Below are positions 15,391 to 24,351 of a stretch of 48,894 nucleotides of DNA, in pieces. Below the pieces are notes generated by a model. The model ran no database searches. It had not been told where the DNA came from and saw nothing but the letters and a program-made list of their open reading frames with translations. How positions within the stretch are numbered: the stretch's first letter is position 1; the number at the start of each line of letters is the position of its first letter. Position numbers and translations under genes: made by a program. Source of the DNA: S015-6 sp964384945 (lineage in GTDB: Bacteria > Desulfobacterota > DSWW01); assembly GCA_964384945.1 (NCBI GenBank), contig CAYLMK010000035.1, positions 1-48,894 of the forward strand, given 5' to 3'.

Positions 15391-16512
15391 ATGCGGGTAG
15401 CCTACGACGCCAGACCGCTGGTGAAGAAGGGAACGGGCATCGGACGGTACGTTCGGCGCCTTCTCGAGGCACTGGTCGGCCTTGAGGGAACAGAGGAGAT
15501 TCTGCTTTGGTCGCCGCGGGAGATCGCCAAGGGAGCCATCCTGGGCCTGGATCCCCGTGTCAGAGAACAGGTCCAGAGGGGATGGAAGGGAAACCTTTGG
15601 CTGCAATTGGTTGTGCCTATCCTCGTTCAAAGGCACAGCCCCGACATCTTTCATGGGACCTTGTTTCTCTCCCCGCTCGGCGCTCGATGCCCGTCGGTTG
15701 TGAACATCTACGATCTTACGGTGTACCGTTACCCGGATACGATGGAAGCCAGGAGCAAGTGGCCCCTCAAGTTGCTCTTGCCGAGTTCGGTCTCGCGAGC
15801 CGACCGGATCCTCACGCTTTCCGAATTCACGAAACAGGAAATAGGTGCACGCTGGCCTCGGGCGGCGCACAAGATCGAGGTGGTTCCCGGCGCCCCCTGC
15901 CTTCGCTTCGACGAACCCTCCGTCGGATGGTCGGGTCCGGATGCCGCGAAGATCCTGGGAAGATACGGTGTGCGAACCCCTTATCTGCTGTACGTCGGAA
16001 CCATGGAACCGAGGAAGAACATCTTGCGGATGTTGAAGGCCTTTGAGTCTCTGCACGCTATGGGTGCCGAGGACACCCAATTCGTTCTGGTCGGGCACCG
16101 GGGGTGGGGTTATGAAGAAGTCCATCGCGCCTGGGAATCCAGCCCGGTTCGTTCCTTCATTCGCTACATCGGCTATGTTCCGGATGAGGTGCTGGCGCTT
16201 ATCTACAAACATGCGGTCCTGTTCCTGTATCTTTCCCTGTACGAGGGATTCGGCCTGCCCCCCCTGGAGGCGATGGCGGCCGGTACCTGTGTCGTGGCTT
16301 CCAACCGAGCCAGCCTCCCGGAGTGCCTGGGAGAGGGGGCCGTGCTTGCCGATCCCTTCGATGTGGAGGGTTTGGCCGAGGTTCTCCTGCGATTGCTCCG
16401 GGATCCCGACCTCCGGGAGGAATACGTGCGCAGGGGCCTGCTTCGCGCGAAACGTTACAGTTGGCGGGAGAGCGCCGAGAAGACCCTCGCCGTGTACAGG
16501 GAATTCATCTGA
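15391..16512 (+). CDS. Glycosyltransferase family 4 (GT-B fold)
   Basis: 373 residues. N-terminal MRVAYDARPLVKKGTGIGRYVRRLLEAL (donor/acceptor loop), middle YLLYVGTMEPRKNILRMLKAF, and C-terminal LFLYLSLYEGFGLPPLEAMAAGTCVVASNRASLPE with the E(x7)E signature of GT4 enzymes. Probably transfers a sugar from a nucleotide sugar onto a lipid-linked glycan at the cytoplasmic face. Forms a set with the next glycosyltransferase and a polyprenyl-phosphate sugar transferase. Substrate cannot be told. Confidence 0.93.
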   Translation: MRVAYDARPLVKKGTGIGRYVRRLLEALVGLEGTEEILLWSPREIAKGAILGLDPRVREQVQRGWKGNLWLQLVVPILVQRHSPDIFHGTLFLSPLGARCPSVVNIYDLTVYRYPDTMEARSKWPLKLLLPSSVSRADRILTLSEFTKQEIGARWPRAAHKIEVVPGAPCLRFDEPSVGWSGPDAAKILGRYGVRTPYLLYVGTMEPRKNILRMLKAFESLHAMGAEDTQFVLVGHRGWGYEEVHRAWESSPVRSFIRYIGYVPDEVLALIYKHAVLFLYLSLYEGFGLPPLEAMAAGTCVVASNRASLPECLGEGAVLADPFDVEGLAEVLLRLLRDPDLREEYVRRGLLRAKRYSWRESAEKTLAVYREFI

Positions 16513-16526
16513 ATCCATGCGGGCTC

Positions 16527-17651
16527 ATGGCCATGAGGATCTGTCTCGACTTGAGGACGGCGGGCACCGGTCGGCACGGAATAGGGCGCTACGGGATGGA
16601 ACTGACGCGGGCCTTGCTGGCGCTCGGTACGTCCCATCGTCTGGTCCTGTTGACCCCCGGGGGGAGCGAGGTGGAGGCCCTCGCGCAACCGAACGCGTCT
16701 GTCTTGCGCTGCTCCTGGCGGCCTTACAGTATCGAGGAACAGCTTTTGGTGCCCTTCCTGGTGGCTGCAACGCGTGCCGACATCTTCCATTGTCCGACCT
16801 ATGCCTGCCCGCTGCTTGCTCCCGTCCCCAGCCTCCTGACCATTCATGATCTCCTGCCTCTGGAGGTTCCCCTGGGTTTTTCTCTCGGGTTGAGGCTTTA
16901 CCACAGGACCTTTGTCCGATGGGCGGCGATGCGGGCCGTTCGAATCGTGGCCGTTTCTTCCTACACGTTCTCTTCCGTCCGCAGGCGGTTTTCCACCTCC
17001 CCCCGAAAGGTTCGCGTCATCCCCGAGGGAGGTGACCACGTGCGCAGGCACCCGGTTTCCGGCGAAGACGAGAGGAGGTATCAGGAGATCAATCCCGGAG
17101 ATCTTGACTATTTCCTGTCCATCGCCAATCCTCGTCCCCACAAGAACGTACTCTTTTCGGTGCGCTGCTTTCTCGATTCCGACAGGTTGCGGCAAGGGAA
17201 CGTGCGGTATGTCCTGGTCGGGCATCCGCATCCGTCGGTGATCGCCTATGCGGAGGCCGTGGACCGACAGGGCCGTATCCGTTTCGCCGGGGAAGTGTCC
17301 GAGGGACTTCTCCGCCTCCTCTATGAGAAGGCGGTGGCCCTCGTCTGCCCCTCGCGCGGAGAGGGGTTCTGTCTGCCCGCCGTCGAGGCCATGCAGTTCG
17401 GCCTCCCCGTCATCGCATCGGACGACGGGGCGCTCCCGGAGGTGCTGGGCCCGGTAGGCCTTCTGGTTCCCCCGGATGACCTGCGGGCTTGGAAAGAGGC
17501 CTTGGAGGGCATCCGCGCGGTGAGAAAACAGGGGGGGTGGGATCCGGCCCCGGTTGCCGAGCGGGGGAGTCGTTTTACCTGGGCGAAGGCGGCGGAGCAG
17601 ACGATGGCGCTCTACGAAGAGGTCTACGGCGAAATACAGTTGCCGAAGTGA
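16527..17651 (+). CDS. Glycosyltransferase family 4 (GT-B fold), second copy
   Basis: 374 residues, starting at ATG 16527 or 16533, 15-21 bp after the preceding gene. Opens MRICLDLRTAGTGRHGIGRYGMELTRALLAL, closely resembling the upstream enzyme (probably an old duplication). Contains YFLSIANPRPHKNVLFSVRCF and VALVCPSRGEGFCLPAVEAMQFGLPVIASDDGALPEVLG with the E(x7)E motif. Likely acts in the same surface polysaccharide pathway. Confidence 0.92.
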   Translation: MAMRICLDLRTAGTGRHGIGRYGMELTRALLALGTSHRLVLLTPGGSEVEALAQPNASVLRCSWRPYSIEEQLLVPFLVAATRADIFHCPTYACPLLAPVPSLLTIHDLLPLEVPLGFSLGLRLYHRTFVRWAAMRAVRIVAVSSYTFSSVRRRFSTSPRKVRVIPEGGDHVRRHPVSGEDERRYQEINPGDLDYFLSIANPRPHKNVLFSVRCFLDSDRLRQGNVRYVLVGHPHPSVIAYAEAVDRQGRIRFAGEVSEGLLRLLYEKAVALVCPSRGEGFCLPAVEAMQFGLPVIASDDGALPEVLGPVGLLVPPDDLRAWKEALEGIRAVRKQGGWDPAPVAERGSRFTWAKAAEQTMALYEEVYGEIQLPK

Positions 17652-17774
17652 GGTACGGAGAATGCGGCGTCCGGTCCCGGTCGTTGCCCCTCACGGAAAT
17701 GCCCCCATACGGTGGGATGGAGCGGATTCGCAGGCCTGACGCATTCGGTGAACACCTAGGATCCGGGGGATGGG

Positions 17775-19172
17775 TTGCTGAGGGAGACCTTTCGGCTTTT
17801 CCAGCGCTGCTACCGGCTGACGGACGCCGTATGGATCGCAACGGCCTGGATGCTCGCCTATTGGATCCGATTCAAGGCGGGCTGGATCCCCGTCTTTTTC
17901 GGGGTTCCTTCCTTCGAGGCGTATGTCTCCCACCTTCCGCTGGTCGTCCTCATCTGGATGGCAGCCCTTTCGTACGGGGGGGTCTACCGAACCGACCGGT
18001 GGTGGAACGTAACGGGTGAATGGAAGGCCTTTGCGCGGGGTTCGGCCGTTGCCATGGTTCTTCTGGTCTCGATCATCTATCTGTCGACCAAGATGGAGTT
18101 CTCGAGGATCTTCTACGCGTGTTTCTTCTGTCTCGCCTTCCTGGGCCTCCTGATGATCCGGAAAACCCTTCGAGTCATCTTCCGCTGGAGCCGGATCCCT
18201 GAATCCAAATCCAGGCGTGTGCTCCTTGTCGGGCAGAATGCCTTCACGGAGCGCTTCTGCGAGAACGTCATGCGCCACCCGGAGACAGGGCTGCGAGTCC
18301 TCGGGCGATTGCTCCCGGCGGAAGAAGGGAAAAGCCAGGGGACGTTGCGGGTGTTCGGGGACTATGCGGAGATACGAGAGACCGTACGGGTCGAGGAAGT
18401 CCACGTCGTTGTGTTCACGTTGCCTCTGGAACACGGAGGGCAACTGAAGCGCATGCTCAGGGACATTGACGATCTTGCGGTGGACATTCTGGTCATTCCG
18501 GATGAGTTCCCGATCATGGCGCTGTACCCGGGGATCGAGGAATTTGGAGGGGTCCCTCTCGTCCGGGTGCGCGCGAGCCCTCAACAAGGGGTGGCGCGCC
18601 TGAAGAAACGGATCATGGATGTGATGCTCTCCGGGATCGCGCTGATCATCTTGTCCCCTGTCTTCTCGATCATCGCACTCCTGATCAAGGCGACCTCGTC
18701 GGGCCCTGTGCTCTATCGACAGGCCCGTATCGGCATGGACGGCAGGGAATTCTCCCTGGTCAAGTTCCGGACGATGAGGAGCGACGCGGAGAAGGAGCAC
18801 GGGGCCGTCTGGTCGATGCGCCAGGACCCGCGAAGGACCCGATTCGGCGCCTTCCTGAGGAAATACAGCCTGGATGAACTGCCGCAACTCTGGAACGTGC
18901 TCAGGGGCGATATGAGCCTGGTGGGGCCGCGGCCGGAGCGGCCGGAGTTCACGCGGGAGTTCCAAAAGACAATCCCTGCTTACATCCTGAGGCAGAAAGT
19001 GAAGTCCGGCCTCACGGGTCTGGCCCAAGTGAGAGGGTGGAGAGGCCCGACTTCCTTGGAAAAGAGGGTGGAGTGTGATATCCAATACATAGAGCATTGG
19101 TCTCCGGGATTGGACCTGAGAATCCTCTGGATGACCCTCTGGAAAGGCTTCGTCAACAGGGCCGAGCAATGA
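17775..19172 (+). CDS. Polyprenyl-phosphate sugar-1-phosphate transferase (WbaP/WcaJ type)
   Basis: 465 residues. N-terminal membrane helices (VWIATAWMLAYWIRF, LPLVVLIWMAALSYGG, SAVAMVLLVSIIYLS, FYACFFCLAFLGLLMI), a CoA-binding-like middle domain (RRVLLVGQNAFTERFCENVM), then the bacterial sugar transferase domain: KRIMDVMLSGIALIILSPVF, KFRTMRSDAEKEHG, LRKYSLDELPQLWNVLRGDMSLVGPRPERPEF and GLTGLAQVRG. It loads the first sugar phosphate on undecaprenyl phosphate. Start TTG 17775 preceded by GGGGGA. Stop overlaps the next gene by ATGA. Confidence 0.94.
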   Translation: MLRETFRLFQRCYRLTDAVWIATAWMLAYWIRFKAGWIPVFFGVPSFEAYVSHLPLVVLIWMAALSYGGVYRTDRWWNVTGEWKAFARGSAVAMVLLVSIIYLSTKMEFSRIFYACFFCLAFLGLLMIRKTLRVIFRWSRIPESKSRRVLLVGQNAFTERFCENVMRHPETGLRVLGRLLPAEEGKSQGTLRVFGDYAEIRETVRVEEVHVVVFTLPLEHGGQLKRMLRDIDDLAVDILVIPDEFPIMALYPGIEEFGGVPLVRVRASPQQGVARLKKRIMDVMLSGIALIILSPVFSIIALLIKATSSGPVLYRQARIGMDGREFSLVKFRTMRSDAEKEHGAVWSMRQDPRRTRFGAFLRKYSLDELPQLWNVLRGDMSLVGPRPERPEFTREFQKTIPAYILRQKVKSGLTGLAQVRGWRGPTSLEKRVECDIQYIEHWSPGLDLRILWMTLWKGFVNRAEQ

Positions 19173-19741
19173 ATCCGGTCGGGCCCCCTGAGAAAGAGGA
19201 ATTCGACCCGCCCCCTCGAGCCAAGATCTTCTGCGGATTGATCTACGTTCCGGACCTGGATCCCGCGGAGGTTCTCGGCTCGCTGGAACAGGTGTGGGGT
19301 CCCGTCGAGTTCGTCAGCCAGCGCTTTGCCTTTGATTATACCCGGTACTATGAAACGGAGATGGGATCGCTCCTTTCGAGGAAATTCGTGACCTTTCGCG
19401 AGGAGGTCGGCCAGGACGCCCTTCCTCGGTTGAAATGGGAGGCGAAGCGGGTGGAGGCGAGGTTCCGTCAGCCGACCGGCGGACGCAGGGTGAACATCGA
19501 CCCGGGGCTCCTGCTCCCGGAGCGGCTCGTTCTTGCGACCACCAAGCCCTTCGCCCATCGTCCTTACCTCGAAAGGGGGATTTACGCCGACGTGACCTTG
19601 ACCTTCCGAAAGAGGAGTTATCGGCCCTTGGAGTGGACCTACCCGGATTATCGTTCGCCGGAAGTCCTGGGGATGATGAACCGTCTCCGGGAGCGTTGGG
19701 TTCTCCAGAAGAGGGCGATTCGAAAGGGCTGGATCGAATGA
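19169..19741 (+). CDS. DUF4416-family protein
   Basis: 190 residues, no recognised catalytic motif. It contains AKIFCGLIYVPDLDPAEVLGSLEQVWGPVEFVS and FDYTRYYETEMGSLLSRKFVTF, then NIDPGLLLPERLVLATTKPFAHRPYL, a DUF4416 pattern. It overlaps both neighbours by ATGA, so it is translationally coupled between the sugar transferase and yicC. In deltaproteobacteria this family commonly precedes yicC and gmk. Confidence 0.85.
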   Translation: MNPVGPPEKEEFDPPPRAKIFCGLIYVPDLDPAEVLGSLEQVWGPVEFVSQRFAFDYTRYYETEMGSLLSRKFVTFREEVGQDALPRLKWEAKRVEARFRQPTGGRRVNIDPGLLLPERLVLATTKPFAHRPYLERGIYADVTLTFRKRSYRPLEWTYPDYRSPEVLGMMNRLRERWVLQKRAIRKGWIE

Positions 19742-20613
19742 GAAGCATGACCGGATTCGGCTGCGCGGAACGGGAGCATGGGCGGGGCGTGATCCGCATT
19801 GAAATGCGCTCGTACAATCACCGTTTCCTGGATCTCAGGCTGCGGGTCGCCAGGCCCCTGCAACCGATGGAGCCTCGCGTCTATGCCTGGGCGAAGAACC
19901 GTTTGGTCCGCGGGAGGGTGGAACTGAACGTGCACTGGGAGGCTCTCGCCGGGACCGGAGAACCCCTCCGCCTGAACGAAGACGCGTTGACCTTTTACCT
20001 GCATCTGGGAAGGAGGTTGCGGGAGGAGTTCGGTGTGGAGGGGACGCTCGACGTCAATACGATGGTGCGCCTGAAGGATCTCGTTGTTTCCCAGGAGGAA
20101 TCTCCGGATTTGGAGAAGGATTGGTCGGTTCTTCATGAGACGCTGGAAGATGCCGCGGCCCAGATGGAGCAGATGCAGGACCGAGAAGGCCGCGTCCTCC
20201 AGGAAGACCTGCTCGGCCGCGTGGTGCGTCTCATGGAACAGTGCGGGCGCATCGAAGCGATGTCCGGGGATGTGTCCGACCGATTCCGGGCGAGGCTCGA
20301 GGAGAAGGTTTCCAGGCTCGCGGATGGTTCGAATGTCGATCCGCAGAGGATTGCGCAGGAGATCGTACTCTATGCGGACAAGACCGACATTACCGAGGAG
20401 ATGGTCCGGCTTTCGAGTCATTTGAACAGTTGCCATGAGGCCCTGAAGGACGGCTCCATGACCGGGAAGCGCCTGGAGTTCCTGGCCCAGGAGATCCATC
20501 GTGAAGTGAATACGATCGGTTCCAAGACGCCGTCTGCGGAAGTCACCTATCTGGTCGTCGACATGAAGTCGGAACTCGAAAAGGTTCGAGAGCAGTCTCA
20601 GAATCTTCAGTAG
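19738..20613 (+). CDS. yicC: YicC-family endoribonuclease
   Basis: 291 residues, opening MRSMTGFGCAEREHGRGVIRIEMRSYNHRFLDLRLRV and ending with GKRLEFLAQEIHREVNTIGSKTPSAEVTYLVVDMKSELEKVREQSQN, both family signatures. YicC proteins are RNases implicated in small-RNA turnover. Start ATG overlaps the DUF4416 stop (ATGA). Followed after 26 bp by remA. Confidence 0.95.
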   Translation: MRSMTGFGCAEREHGRGVIRIEMRSYNHRFLDLRLRVARPLQPMEPRVYAWAKNRLVRGRVELNVHWEALAGTGEPLRLNEDALTFYLHLGRRLREEFGVEGTLDVNTMVRLKDLVVSQEESPDLEKDWSVLHETLEDAAAQMEQMQDREGRVLQEDLLGRVVRLMEQCGRIEAMSGDVSDRFRARLEEKVSRLADGSNVDPQRIAQEIVLYADKTDITEEMVRLSSHLNSCHEALKDGSMTGKRLEFLAQEIHREVNTIGSKTPSAEVTYLVVDMKSELEKVREQSQNLQ

Positions 20614-20639
20614 GGCGATGGAGCGGGGTTTCGCCGGAC

Positions 20640-20906
20640 ATGAAGAACAAAGAGGTGCTGAATATCGGATTTGGGAATGTGGTGATTCGGTCCCGCCTGG
20701 TCGCGATTCTCGCCCCCGGGCCCAACCCGGTCCGGCGGCTGCGGGATGAGGCGAGGAAGGCGGGGAGGCTCATTGACGGGACCCACGGCCGTAAGTGCCG
20801 CGCCGTCCTCGTCTGTGATTCCGGGCACCTCGTCCTCTCTGCGGTTCAATCGGAAACCCTTTGCCAGCGGTTCGAGGCGACATCCTCGGATCTTGCGGAC
20901 ACGTGA
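20640..20906 (+). CDS. remA: RemA-like (DUF370) regulatory protein
   Basis: 88 residues: LNIGFGNVVIRSRLVAILAPGPNPVRRLRDEARKAGRLIDGTHGRKCRAVLVCDSGHLVLSAVQ, the DUF370 pattern. In Bacillus, RemA is a DNA-binding activator of matrix genes; the role outside Firmicutes is less clear. Coupled to gmk by a GTGA overlap. Proximity to polysaccharide genes is suggestive only. Confidence 0.9.
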   Translation: MKNKEVLNIGFGNVVIRSRLVAILAPGPNPVRRLRDEARKAGRLIDGTHGRKCRAVLVCDSGHLVLSAVQSETLCQRFEATSSDLADT

Positions 20907-21610
20907 GAGGAGGGCTGGTCATCCAGGCACTACGTCCTCCCGGTTGTTTCCCCGTCTTCGTCGTTTCGGGCCCCTCCGGCTCGGGGAAGACAAGCCTCTG
21001 CGGCGCCGTGCTCTCCCGTATCCCTTGGCTGAGGGTCGCCGTTTCCCTCACGACAAGACCTCCCCGTCCGGGAGAACGGGCCGGTGTGGACTACGTTTTC
21101 GTGGACCGGGATGCCTTCGAGAGGAAGATCCGTGAGGGGGAGTTCCTCGAATGGGCGGAGGTCCACGGGCATCTGTACGGCAGTTCTCTGGAGAGTCTCC
21201 GAAGCGTCGACGAGGACCACGCCCTTCTTTTCGAGGTCGATTGGAAAGGGGCCGAACAGATACGGCGGCAAGTAGAGGATGCGATCTTGATTTTTGTGAT
21301 GACGCCGTCGGTTCACGATCTGGTTCGCAGAATTGAAGGCAGAGGGGGGATCTCCCCGGAGGAACTCAACGTGAGAATCCGTACGGCCACCGTCGAGATT
21401 CAGCGGTCCGCGTCTTTCGACTATCTCGTTATCAACGACCGATTTGAGGAGGCGGTCGGCGAACTTCACTCGATCATCATCGCCGGATCCTGCAGGAGGC
21501 AGGTGCGTCTTCCTTCCCGGATGGAACGCTGGTCGAAAGAAATCGCGGCGCTTCCGGCGGACCCCCCGCGTGGCCCTGTCCCGTCCCCCGGGTCGAAAGG
21601 GGAGAGATAA
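20903..21610 (+). CDS. gmk: Guanylate kinase
   Basis: About 235 residues from a GTG overlapping the remA stop (GTGA). P-loop VFVVSGPSGSGKTSLCGAVL, GMP-binding SLTTRPPRPGERAGVDYVFVD, EFLEWAEVHGHLYGSS. Phosphorylates GMP to GDP. The C-terminal tail of about 40 residues (SRMERWSKEIAALPADP...) exceeds the usual length. rpoZ, which often follows gmk, is not found here. Confidence 0.95.
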   Translation: MRGGLVIQALRPPGCFPVFVVSGPSGSGKTSLCGAVLSRIPWLRVAVSLTTRPPRPGERAGVDYVFVDRDAFERKIREGEFLEWAEVHGHLYGSSLESLRSVDEDHALLFEVDWKGAEQIRRQVEDAILIFVMTPSVHDLVRRIEGRGGISPEELNVRIRTATVEIQRSASFDYLVINDRFEEAVGELHSIIIAGSCRRQVRLPSRMERWSKEIAALPADPPRGPVPSPGSKGER

Positions 21611-21745
21611 GCGGCGAGAGCGGCATCTTCGTTCGGGCGCATCGGAGGAACCCCCGGATCCTCCCTTGCATTTCGTTGCCCCTCCTTTTGTTCCCTGGGC
21701 CCTGCCCCTTCGCCTTCGCGGGCGGTCGGGCAGGCGGGAGCGAGA

Positions 21746-23902
21746 ATGAAAGAGCCGGTGATCCGTTTTCAGGACATTCTCGAAGCGGTTCGGGGGTACA
21801 TGCCCCAGGCGGACACGGCTCTCCTGCGCAAGGCTTACGTGTTCGCCGCTGTGGCCCACCGCGGGCAACAGCGCAAGAGCGGGATTCCTTACCTGAGCCA
21901 CCCCCTGGCGGTTACCAAGACCCTGACCGATCTGCGAATGGATGTTCCCACGTTGTGCGGAGGCCTTCTCCACGACGTGCTGGAAGACTGCGGCGTGAAA
22001 GAGGCCGTGTTGAAGGAACTGTTCGGCGATGAGATCACCCAACTGGTGGTGGGATTGACCAAGACGGCCAGGGTGAGCCTCCAGCATACGAAGCGGAGCC
22101 GGCTCGAGAGTTACCGGAAGACCCTGATCGCCATGAGCCGCGACATACGGATCCTGATGATCAAACTCGCCGACCGCCTTCACAACATGAGGACCCTTTT
22201 CTCGCTTTCCGAGGAGCAGCGGAGGCGAATCTCGGAGGAAACGCTCACCATCTACGCGCCTCTTGCGAACCGCCTGGGCATCGGCTGGATGCGATGCGAA
22301 CTCGAAGACCTCGCGTTCCAACACCTGAACCCGGAACGGTACGAGGAAATCAGGCAGGGTGTCGAGGAGAAGGTCAAGGCCAAGGCGGAGGTCATACGGC
22401 GGGTTTCCGATATCCTGCAGGATCGATTGCGTCAGGAGGGCATTCCCTGCGAGCTGGTCGGGCGGGTCAAGCACTATTACAGCATCCACCGGAAAGTAAT
22501 CCAGCAGGAGATCGACCTCGAGCAGATCTTCGACCTGTTCGCCATCCGCGTCATCGTGGCCGATGAAAAGCAATGTTACCAGGTGCTTGGTATCGTCCAC
22601 TCCTTGTGGACGCCCGTTCCGGGCAGGTTCAAAGACTACATCGCAAAGCCCAAGGCCAACCAGTATCGATCCCTTCACACCACGGTATTCGGGCCGTCGG
22701 GGGATTGCGTGGAAATCCAGATCCGCAGCCGAGCCATGCACCGGGAAGCGGAGCAGGGCGTAGCCTCCCATTGGATCTATAAAGAACAGTCGGGTTTCGA
22801 CAAGAAAGACGAGCACACGTTCACGTGGCTGCGAGAGATGCTCACCAGCCTCCAGGAGATCTCCAGTCCGAAGAACTTCCTCGACGTGATGCAGCTTGAC
22901 CTGTTCCCGGACCAGGTCTATGTGCTGACGCCCACCGGCGAAGCCAGGGAACTCCCCCGCGGCTCCACCCCGGTCGATTTTGCCTACACGATCCATTCGG
23001 AGGTCGGGAATCACTGCGCCCGGGCCAAGGTCAACGGGAAACTGGTTCCTCTGAAATACGAACTGCAGAACGGGGACGTGGTCGAGATTCTCACGTCCAA
23101 CACGCAGACGCCCCGAAAGGACTGGTTGAATTTCGTCAAGACGGCCGACGCGCGAGCCAAGATCCGGGCCTGGATTCGGAAAGAGGAGAGAGAACAGGCT
23201 CAGACGCTCGGCAGGGAGATCCTGGAGAAGGGCCTGCGGAAGTCCGGGCTCCACTACGGCAGGCTGCTCAAAGAGGGAGAATTCAAAAGGGTTTTGAAGG
23301 CTCACCGGATCAAGAGCCTTGAGGATATGCTCCGGGCGGTGGCTTATGGAAGGCTCTCTGTGAGCCAGGTCGTGGAATCGCTTCCCAAAGAGGAGCGGCA
23401 GGAGGAAGGGGAGTGGGACAAGGGCCTGGAACGTCTTGTTGAAAAGGCGGAGAGGCGGAGCGAGACGGGCGTGAAAGTGCGGGGCAGTCCGGATATCTTC
23501 GTCCGGTTCGCCAAGTGCTGCAACCCGGTGCACGGAGAGCGGATCGTCGGCTTCATCACGCGGGGAAGGGGGGTGACGATCCACGCGAAGACCTGCAGCA
23601 AGACCAAGGAAGGGGCTCCGGAAAGGTGGATCGAAGTCCAGTGGGACGAGGGTTCCGAGGTCCTGCAGCGGGCCAAGATCCGGGTGGTCAGTTATGATCG
23701 TCCGGGGCTTCTGGCGGGGCTGAGCAAGGCGATCGCCGCTGTGGACGTGAATATCTCCCAGGCACGAGCCTGGACAACGGGGGATCAGAGGGGCGTGGCG
23801 CAATTCGAGGTTATGGTGAAGAACCTGGGCCACCTGACGGAACTGATCCGCTCGCTGGAGAAGGTCAGAGGCGTCCTGGCCGTGGAGAGGTTGCTTCACT
23901 GA
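21746..23902 (+). CDS. rel: Bifunctional (p)ppGpp synthetase/hydrolase
   Basis: 718 residues, full length. HD hydrolase domain (AHRGQQRKSGIPYLSHPLAV, GGLLHDVLEDCG, LADRLHNMRTL); synthetase domain (YYSIHRKV, FAIRVIVADEKQCYQVLG, GRFKDYIAKPKANQYRSLHTTVFGP); TGS domain (VLTPTGEARELPRGSTPVDFAYTIHSEVGNHC); zinc-finger/conserved cysteine region (FAKCCNPVHGERIVGFITRG); C-terminal ACT domain. The intact HD residues and the RFKD motif indicate both activities. Controls the stringent response. Its minus strand carries a 989-codon open frame that is only a shadow. Confidence 0.97.
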   Translation: MKEPVIRFQDILEAVRGYMPQADTALLRKAYVFAAVAHRGQQRKSGIPYLSHPLAVTKTLTDLRMDVPTLCGGLLHDVLEDCGVKEAVLKELFGDEITQLVVGLTKTARVSLQHTKRSRLESYRKTLIAMSRDIRILMIKLADRLHNMRTLFSLSEEQRRRISEETLTIYAPLANRLGIGWMRCELEDLAFQHLNPERYEEIRQGVEEKVKAKAEVIRRVSDILQDRLRQEGIPCELVGRVKHYYSIHRKVIQQEIDLEQIFDLFAIRVIVADEKQCYQVLGIVHSLWTPVPGRFKDYIAKPKANQYRSLHTTVFGPSGDCVEIQIRSRAMHREAEQGVASHWIYKEQSGFDKKDEHTFTWLREMLTSLQEISSPKNFLDVMQLDLFPDQVYVLTPTGEARELPRGSTPVDFAYTIHSEVGNHCARAKVNGKLVPLKYELQNGDVVEILTSNTQTPRKDWLNFVKTADARAKIRAWIRKEEREQAQTLGREILEKGLRKSGLHYGRLLKEGEFKRVLKAHRIKSLEDMLRAVAYGRLSVSQVVESLPKEERQEEGEWDKGLERLVEKAERRSETGVKVRGSPDIFVRFAKCCNPVHGERIVGFITRGRGVTIHAKTCSKTKEGAPERWIEVQWDEGSEVLQRAKIRVVSYDRPGLLAGLSKAIAAVDVNISQARAWTTGDQRGVAQFEVMVKNLGHLTELIRSLEKVRGVLAVERLLH

Positions 23903-23982
23903 GGGCTTTGTGCCGAGGCAGGCTCCGGGCCGGCGCCGAAGGCGGTCCGTCGCGGCCGGAGGGTTTCAACCCCAGGTCGGGG

Positions 23983-24174
23983 CTAGGCCGCTTTTTCGAC
24001 CTTTCCGGTGCGAATGCACCGGGTGCAGACATTCTTTCTCAGAACACGGCCGGCCTCGACGACGCGTATTCTCTGAAGGTTCGGCCGCCAGACCTTTTTT
24101 GTCTTCCGGTTGGAATGGCTCACATTGTTGCCGACGATCGGTCGCTTTCCGCACACAGCGCAAGTCTTCGACAT
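23983..24174 (-). CDS. rpmB: Large-subunit ribosomal protein bL28
   Basis: 63 residues: MSKTCAVCGKRPIVGNNVSHSNRKTKKVW, with CxxC at the N-terminus and CTRC near the C-terminus (zinc-binding form), and the basic RRxRPNLQR-like segment. Convergent with rel. Preceded by a strong promoter at 24242-24270. rpmG is not adjacent. Confidence 0.96.
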   Translation of the reverse strand: MSKTCAVCGKRPIVGNNVSHSNRKTKKVWRPNLQRIRVVEAGRVLRKNVCTRCIRTGKVEKAA

Positions 24175-24241
24175 CGCATTCTACCCTTATTTCGCTTGAT
24201 CGGCTTGTCCGCAGAGGCCCGTTCCCTGGTTATAAGTCAAG

Positions 24242-24270
24242 ATTATAGCTGATTTCCGGGGCTTTGTCGA
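24242..24270 (-). promoter_or_regulatory. Promoter of rpmB
   Basis: On the minus strand TCGACA (24265-24270), 17-nt spacer, perfect TATAAT (24242-24247). Leader about 60 nt. Confidence 0.72.
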
Positions 24271-24351
24271 ATGGATGGGACCGGCGGCGGTTTGCGATGC
24301 CGTTGCCGGCCGCGAAGGGAGAGTCCCCGGCACTCTTTCCGGACGGGGCGG

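Noticed and set aside
17691..19169. 492-codon minus-strand frame
   Set aside because: Antisense of the polyprenyl-phosphate sugar transferase; no ribosome-binding site or motif.
20930..23899. 989-codon open frame on the minus strand
   Set aside because: Exact antisense of rel (and part of gmk); composition is a shadow of GC-rich third positions and no family motifs appear.
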